In this document: positions 15,292 through 18,079 of the stretch, in pieces | Position numbering within the stretch: position 1 is the first letter of the stretch | How the letters are laid out: every line of letters starts with the position of its first letter | NCBI GenBank assembly: GCA_031431235.1 | Contig: JANPDA010000009.1 | Location: 1-18,079, forward strand | Reading direction: 5' to 3' | DNA: 18,079 nt | Source: JANNSW01 sp031431235 | Lineage (GTDB): Bacteria > Pseudomonadota > Alphaproteobacteria > Rhizobiales > Hyphomicrobiaceae | Notes under the pieces: model-generated | Database searches by the model: none | Told to the model about the DNA's origin: nothing | The model's input: the letters and a program-made list of their open reading frames with translations, nothing else | Translations under genes and position numbers: made by a program

Positions 15292-17028
15292 ATGACGGTA
15301 TTGCTCGCAGGTTCTTTCTGGCAGCGCTTGAGGCTCGCCTCGGGCCTGACGCTGTTTGCGTTCGCGGCGACCCACTTCCTCAATCATGGGCTGGGGCTGG
15401 TCTCGGTCGAGACGATGGAAGCGGCGCACGAGCTTCGCACCGCCGTCACCCGCTCGCTGCCGGGCAGCGTCGTCCTGCTTGGAGCGCTCGCGATCCACGT
15501 TGGGCTCGCGTTGCTGCGGATCGCCCAGCGCTCGACCGTGCGAATGCCACCCTGGGAAGGGTTTCAGATCCTCTCGGGCATCGCCATCCCGCTGTTGCTC
15601 ATTCCCCATATCGTTGCCACGCGCGTCGCCTGGACCTTCTTCGGCGTCGACGACGGCTATGCTTACGAGCTGATCTTTCTCTGGCCCGGCAAGGCGCTCG
15701 AGCAATCGGCGCTGCTGGTGCTGGTCTGGGTGCACGGTTGCATCGGCATGCATTTCTGGCTGCGCCTGTCGAGCTGGTATCCGCGCTGGCAGAACGTGCT
15801 GCTGGCCCTTGCGGTGGCTGTGCCGATCCTTGCGCTCGCTGGTTTCGTGACCGCGGGCCGGGAGGTGGCCGACCTCGCTTTCGACGACGAGGGCCTGGCG
15901 GAGTTGAAGGCATCGAGCCACTGGCCATCGGAGGGCGACATCGCCAAGCTCATCGCCATCATCACCTGGACTCGGATCGGGTTTGCATCGCTGCTCATTG
16001 CCGCGGGGCTTTCGCTGTTCGGGCAGGCGATCATGGAATTCTTCCGCCGGCAGTTCGAAGTAGCCTATTCGGCAGGTCCGACCGTGCATGCGCCGGAGGG
16101 ACCGACATTGCTCGAGATCAGCCGCATGCGCAGCGTCCCTCATGCCTCCGTCTGCGGCGGGCGCGCGCGCTGCTCGACCTGCCGCGTGCGTGTCGAGCAG
16201 GGTCTCGAACTGCTGGCTCCCGCCGGGCTCGCCGAGCGGCGGACCCTCGAGCGGATCTCGGCCGCTCCCGACGTGCGCCTCGCCTGTCAGATCCGCCCGC
16301 GCGACGACATCAAGATCTCGCGCCTCGTGAAATCCGGCGAGATGCGCTTGCGCAAGCTGCTGCGGGGATCGGGTGACGCGCACGGGGCGGAACGCACGCT
16401 CGCCGTCATGTTCCTCGACATCCGCGGCTTCACCAGCCTCAGCCAGGCCAAGCTTCCCTATGACGTCGTTTTCATCCTGAACCGGCTGTTCGACTTCATC
16501 GGCCGAGAGATCGAGGCCGAGCGCGGCTGGATCGACAAATATCTGGGCGACGGACTGATGGCGGTGTTCGGCCGCGAGCTCGGCCCGGAGGAGGGCTGCC
16601 GGCAGGCGTTGCGCGCGGCACGGCGCATCGATCTCGTGCTCGACCGGGCGAACGATGAGCTGGCGAGCGAGCTCGGCGGGGTGCCGGTGCAGGTCGGAAT
16701 CGGCCTGCATGTGGGGCCGATGGTGATCGGCGAGATCGGCTATCGCGACACCGCGGCCATGACCGTGATCGGTCGCACCGTCAATGCCTCGGCGCGGCTG
16801 GAGGCAATGACCAAGGAGGAGGGCTGCCAGCTGATCGCCTCTGCCCAACTGATGCAGCTCGCTGGCGTCCGCATCGAGCGGTTCGTGGTCAAATCGGCCA
16901 AGGTCCGCGGCCTCGACGAGCCGCTCGAAGTGGTGCTGGTGCCGCGGGCTCGCGATTTGCCGGACCAGATGTTGGCGCCGGCCGTCGCGACCGGTCGAGC
17001 CGCCGCCGAGGGTGACGCACGGCACTGA
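15292..17028 (+). CDS. Membrane adenylate cyclase with SdhC-like anchor and 2Fe-2S ferredoxin domain
   Basis: This 578-aa protein has three modules. Residues 1-255 are a membrane anchor of about six helices resembling the cytochrome b subunit of succinate dehydrogenase/fumarate reductase. It has histidines suited to heme ligation in or near the helices (H28, H32, H69, H106, H149, H154). Residues about 260-350 are a plant/adrenodoxin-type ferredoxin domain with C288-x5-C294-x2-C297 and C332, all four 2Fe-2S ligands. Residues about 365-555 are a class III cyclase with metal aspartates D376 (FLDIRGF) and D420 (KYLGDGLM), base-selecting K416 and T491 (class IIIb pattern, favouring ATP), and transition-state N498 and R502 (VNASAR). 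It probably makes cAMP in response to quinone-pool or redox state. I recall Sinorhizobium CyaC, a redox-controlled cyclase with a diheme anchor, as the nearest described case. It is divergent from the ureohydrolase and ends 8 bp from a converging gene. Confidence 0.9.
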   Translation: MTVLLAGSFWQRLRLASGLTLFAFAATHFLNHGLGLVSVETMEAAHELRTAVTRSLPGSVVLLGALAIHVGLALLRIAQRSTVRMPPWEGFQILSGIAIPLLLIPHIVATRVAWTFFGVDDGYAYELIFLWPGKALEQSALLVLVWVHGCIGMHFWLRLSSWYPRWQNVLLALAVAVPILALAGFVTAGREVADLAFDDEGLAELKASSHWPSEGDIAKLIAIITWTRIGFASLLIAAGLSLFGQAIMEFFRRQFEVAYSAGPTVHAPEGPTLLEISRMRSVPHASVCGGRARCSTCRVRVEQGLELLAPAGLAERRTLERISAAPDVRLACQIRPRDDIKISRLVKSGEMRLRKLLRGSGDAHGAERTLAVMFLDIRGFTSLSQAKLPYDVVFILNRLFDFIGREIEAERGWIDKYLGDGLMAVFGRELGPEEGCRQALRAARRIDLVLDRANDELASELGGVPVQVGIGLHVGPMVIGEIGYRDTAAMTVIGRTVNASARLEAMTKEEGCQLIASAQLMQLAGVRIERFVVKSAKVRGLDEPLEVVLVPRARDLPDQMLAPAVATGRAAAEGDARH

Positions 17029-17036
17029 TACGCGCG

Positions 17037-17486
17037 TCAAGGCAGCGCCGTACACCAGCCGCGGTACTGCGCGACTACGGGCTCGCCAATCACCGCCAGA
17101 TGGCGTGAATGGACGGCCGCGAAAGCCCCGCTCGCATCCTTGGCCTCATAAATCGTGGTGATGACGAGATAGCCTTCGACCGCCACCTCGATGAAATGGC
17201 GCGCTCCCAGCGCCTGCACGACCTTCAAGCTCGACGAGCCGTTCCCGGTCTCGAGGCGGGCAGTCTCGGCTTGGGGCCTCACGTTGACGATGCGAAAGCC
17301 GAGCGGCTTCACGTCTGCGCGCACGAACGCGCCGTTCTCATAGCTGTGGGTGGTGCCGTCCACGAACTGGCAGTCATAGCCGACGTTGTCGCCCGCAAGC
17401 GCCGGGACGGCCGTCAGCAGCGTCACCGCTGGGACCGTCGCGAGCAGCAGACCAATGATCACGCGGACAGATGATGATATCGGCAT
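17037..17486 (-). CDS. Small exported protein of unknown function
   Basis: This 149-aa protein has a clear Sec signal peptide: SSSVRV, a hydrophobic run (about 9-30), and cleavage after PALA at about residue 31. The mature part of about 118 residues is mostly predicted strand (short alternating hydrophobic stretches such as GFRIVNV, HFIEVAV and YLVITTIYEA). It has only two cysteines, C39 near its start and C145 near its end, placed to form a disulfide in the periplasm. I do not recognise the family; a small beta-barrel or sandwich is likely. The ATG at 17486 has AAAGG about nine bases upstream; the longer frame to 17549 lacks a site and would bury the signal peptide. It is divergent from the bufferin gene (203 bp) and converges on the cyclase gene. 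Confidence 0.75.
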   Translation of the reverse strand: MPISSSVRVIIGLLLATVPAVTLLTAVPALAGDNVGYDCQFVDGTTHSYENGAFVRADVKPLGFRIVNVRPQAETARLETGNGSSSLKVVQALGARHFIEVAVEGYLVITTIYEAKDASGAFAAVHSRHLAVIGEPVVAQYRGWCTALP

Positions 17487-17559
17487 CGGGGGACCTTTGG
17501 AAAAACGGAGACGGGAAGGGCATGCCAGCATCATCCAGGAGTGCGGCAATCGGGCGGCG

Positions 17560-17577
17560 GGCTTGCGATCACAAGCC
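17560..17577. promoter_or_regulatory. Inverted repeat between exported protein and bufferin genes
   Basis: GGCTTG-CGATCA-CAAGCC is a perfect dyad with 6-bp arms, 74 bp before the exported-protein start and 113 bp before the bufferin start. It is a candidate operator for the divergent pair. It is not assigned to a known metal regulator. Confidence 0.35.
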
Positions 17578-17677
17578 GTTCACTCGAACGTGAAGGATCC
17601 GACTCTGGGGATAACGCGTCCTTGATTGTACAGCCGTGGCAGACGCTTGCTAGGCATGCGGCTGTGAAGACCAAAAC

Positions 17678-17683
17678 GGAGGT
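17678..17683 (+). promoter_or_regulatory. Strong Shine-Dalgarno of the bufferin gene
   Basis: GGAGGT, six bases before ATG 17690, is the best ribosome-binding site in the window and fits an abundantly made peptide. Confidence 0.8.
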
Positions 17684-17689
17684 TACCCT

Positions 17690-17956
17690 ATGAAGCTTTC
17701 GAAGAAAACTGGTGCCATCCTCGCCGCCACCGCTGCCGCCATGATCCTCGGTGGCACGCTCGCCCCGATCGCCGCCTCCGCCGAAGAGTCCGCGAAGGGC
17801 CATTGCATCGGCGTCAACGCCTGCAAGGGCAACTCGTCCTGCAAGACCGCCAGCTCTTCCTGCAAGGGCCAGAACGCCTGCAAGGGCCAGGGCTTCGTCG
17901 ATCTGACCGAAGGCCAGTGCACGCAGCTCGGCGGCACGAAGTTCGAGAAGATCTGA
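17690..17956 (+). CDS. bufA2: BufA2-type bufferin metallophore precursor
   Basis: This 88-aa secreted, cysteine-rich peptide resembles the BufA2 family of bufferins, ribosomally made periplasmic copper-binding peptides. A signal peptide covers residues 1-31 (KKTGAILAATAAAMILGG core, cleavage at about AASA). The mature part of about 57 residues has six cysteines (C39, C45, C51, C58, C64, C77) in the repeated pattern VNACKG, SSCKTA, SSCKGQ, NACKGQ, ending LTEGQC. In described bufferins some cysteines are converted to thiooxazole heterocycles by a multinuclear iron enzyme (BufB, DUF692) with a partner protein (BufC), and the product chelates copper in the periplasm. A GGAGGT site precedes the start. 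A strong hairpin follows, then the start of another gene, matching precursor-first bufABC operons. Modification and metal binding are inferred from family and are not visible here. Confidence 0.85.
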   Translation: MKLSKKTGAILAATAAAMILGGTLAPIAASAEESAKGHCIGVNACKGNSSCKTASSSCKGQNACKGQGFVDLTEGQCTQLGGTKFEKI

Positions 17957-17975
17957 TTTCTTCTCCACATCAGCG

Positions 17976-18005
17976 CGCCCGCCGGGACAACCGGCGGGCG
18001 TTCTC
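17976..18005 (+). terminator. Hairpin after bufA2, terminator or attenuator
   Basis: CGCCCGCCGG (17976-17985) and CCGGCGGGCG (17991-18000) form a perfect 10-bp GC stem with loop GACAA, followed by TTCTCC. It begins 19 bp after the bufA2 stop and 50 bp before the next start codon. With only a weak T tract it is likely a partial terminator or an mRNA-stabilising hairpin that keeps precursor output above that of the downstream genes. Confidence 0.7.
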
Positions 18006-18049
18006 CGCGCATGAGTTGGTGCTTTGAGAGTTGCAACGGAGCTGTCGCC

Positions 18050-18079
18050 ATGAAGGTGTCGATCCGGTCGCGCGGCGCA
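18050..18079 (+). CDS. Start of next gene, cut by window end (possible bufB)
   Basis: An ATG at 18050 with GGAG at 18038-18041 (8-base spacing) opens a frame reading MKVSIRSRGA before the window stops. Ten residues do not identify a family. By position after a BufA2 precursor the expected gene is BufB, the DUF692 multinuclear non-heme iron oxidase that modifies the precursor cysteines; that is inference from the usual operon order. Confidence 0.4.
   Translation, partial: MKVSIRSRGA

Noticed and set aside
15085..17055. 656-codon minus-strand frame opposite the cyclase
   Set aside because: It is rich in Arg, Gln, His and Asp as expected from the antisense of GC-rich codons; the plus-strand frame has complete cyclase and ferredoxin motifs.

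Overview
The window is GC-rich DNA with short intergenic gaps, a GTG start and a GTGA stop/start overlap. Its gene families (RarA, Do-like protease, Lrp regulator with divergent type III decarboxylase, RhlE helicase, SdhC-like/ferredoxin/cyclase fusion, bufferin) fit an alphaproteobacterium, most likely Hyphomicrobiales. That placement rests on gene content and style, not on an rRNA or marker-gene comparison. No rRNA, tRNA or CRISPR was seen.

Left part (1-2935): a two-ended remnant of an RHS/YD-repeat gene runs tail-to-tail into the 3' end of rarA, which encodes a replication-associated AAA+ ATPase. Divergent from rarA is a small overlapping pair: a 71-aa unknown protein and a 168-aa MNT/AbiEii-like nucleotidyltransferase with lower GC, probably acquired.

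Centre-left (2936-6637) is the most unusual part. An 850-aa single-chain protein joins an acyl-activating AMP ligase, a phosphopantetheine carrier domain and a membrane acyltransferase-3 (AT3) domain. It is divergent, with only 51 bp between start codons, from a second, free-standing AT3. Together they look like a self-contained system that activates an acid, carries it on a carrier domain and transfers it across the inner membrane. The logic resembles DltA-DltC-DltB but uses AT3 chemistry and a fused chain.

Middle (6669-11091): an exported Do/DegP-like serine protease, an Lrp/AsnC regulator divergent from a fold-type III PLP decarboxylase of basic amino acids, and an AqpZ-type aquaporin with a non-standard selectivity filter (V-H-A-R instead of F-H-T-R). 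The 468-bp gap after the aquaporin holds a terminator and a 136-bp palindromic, TA-flanked MITE/REP-like element made of two hairpins.

Right part (11560-18079): an RhlE-type DEAD-box helicase with a long RG-rich tail; an agmatinase-family ureohydrolase translationally coupled to an EamA-type exporter; divergent from these, a 578-aa membrane-bound cyclase joining an SdhC-like histidine-rich anchor, a 2Fe-2S ferredoxin domain and a class III cyclase, likely a redox-sensing cAMP source; a small exported protein of unknown role; and, divergent from it, a BufA2-type bufferin metallophore precursor followed by a strong hairpin and the first codons of the next gene, where the modifying enzyme (BufB) would be expected. 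The window ends inside that operon.
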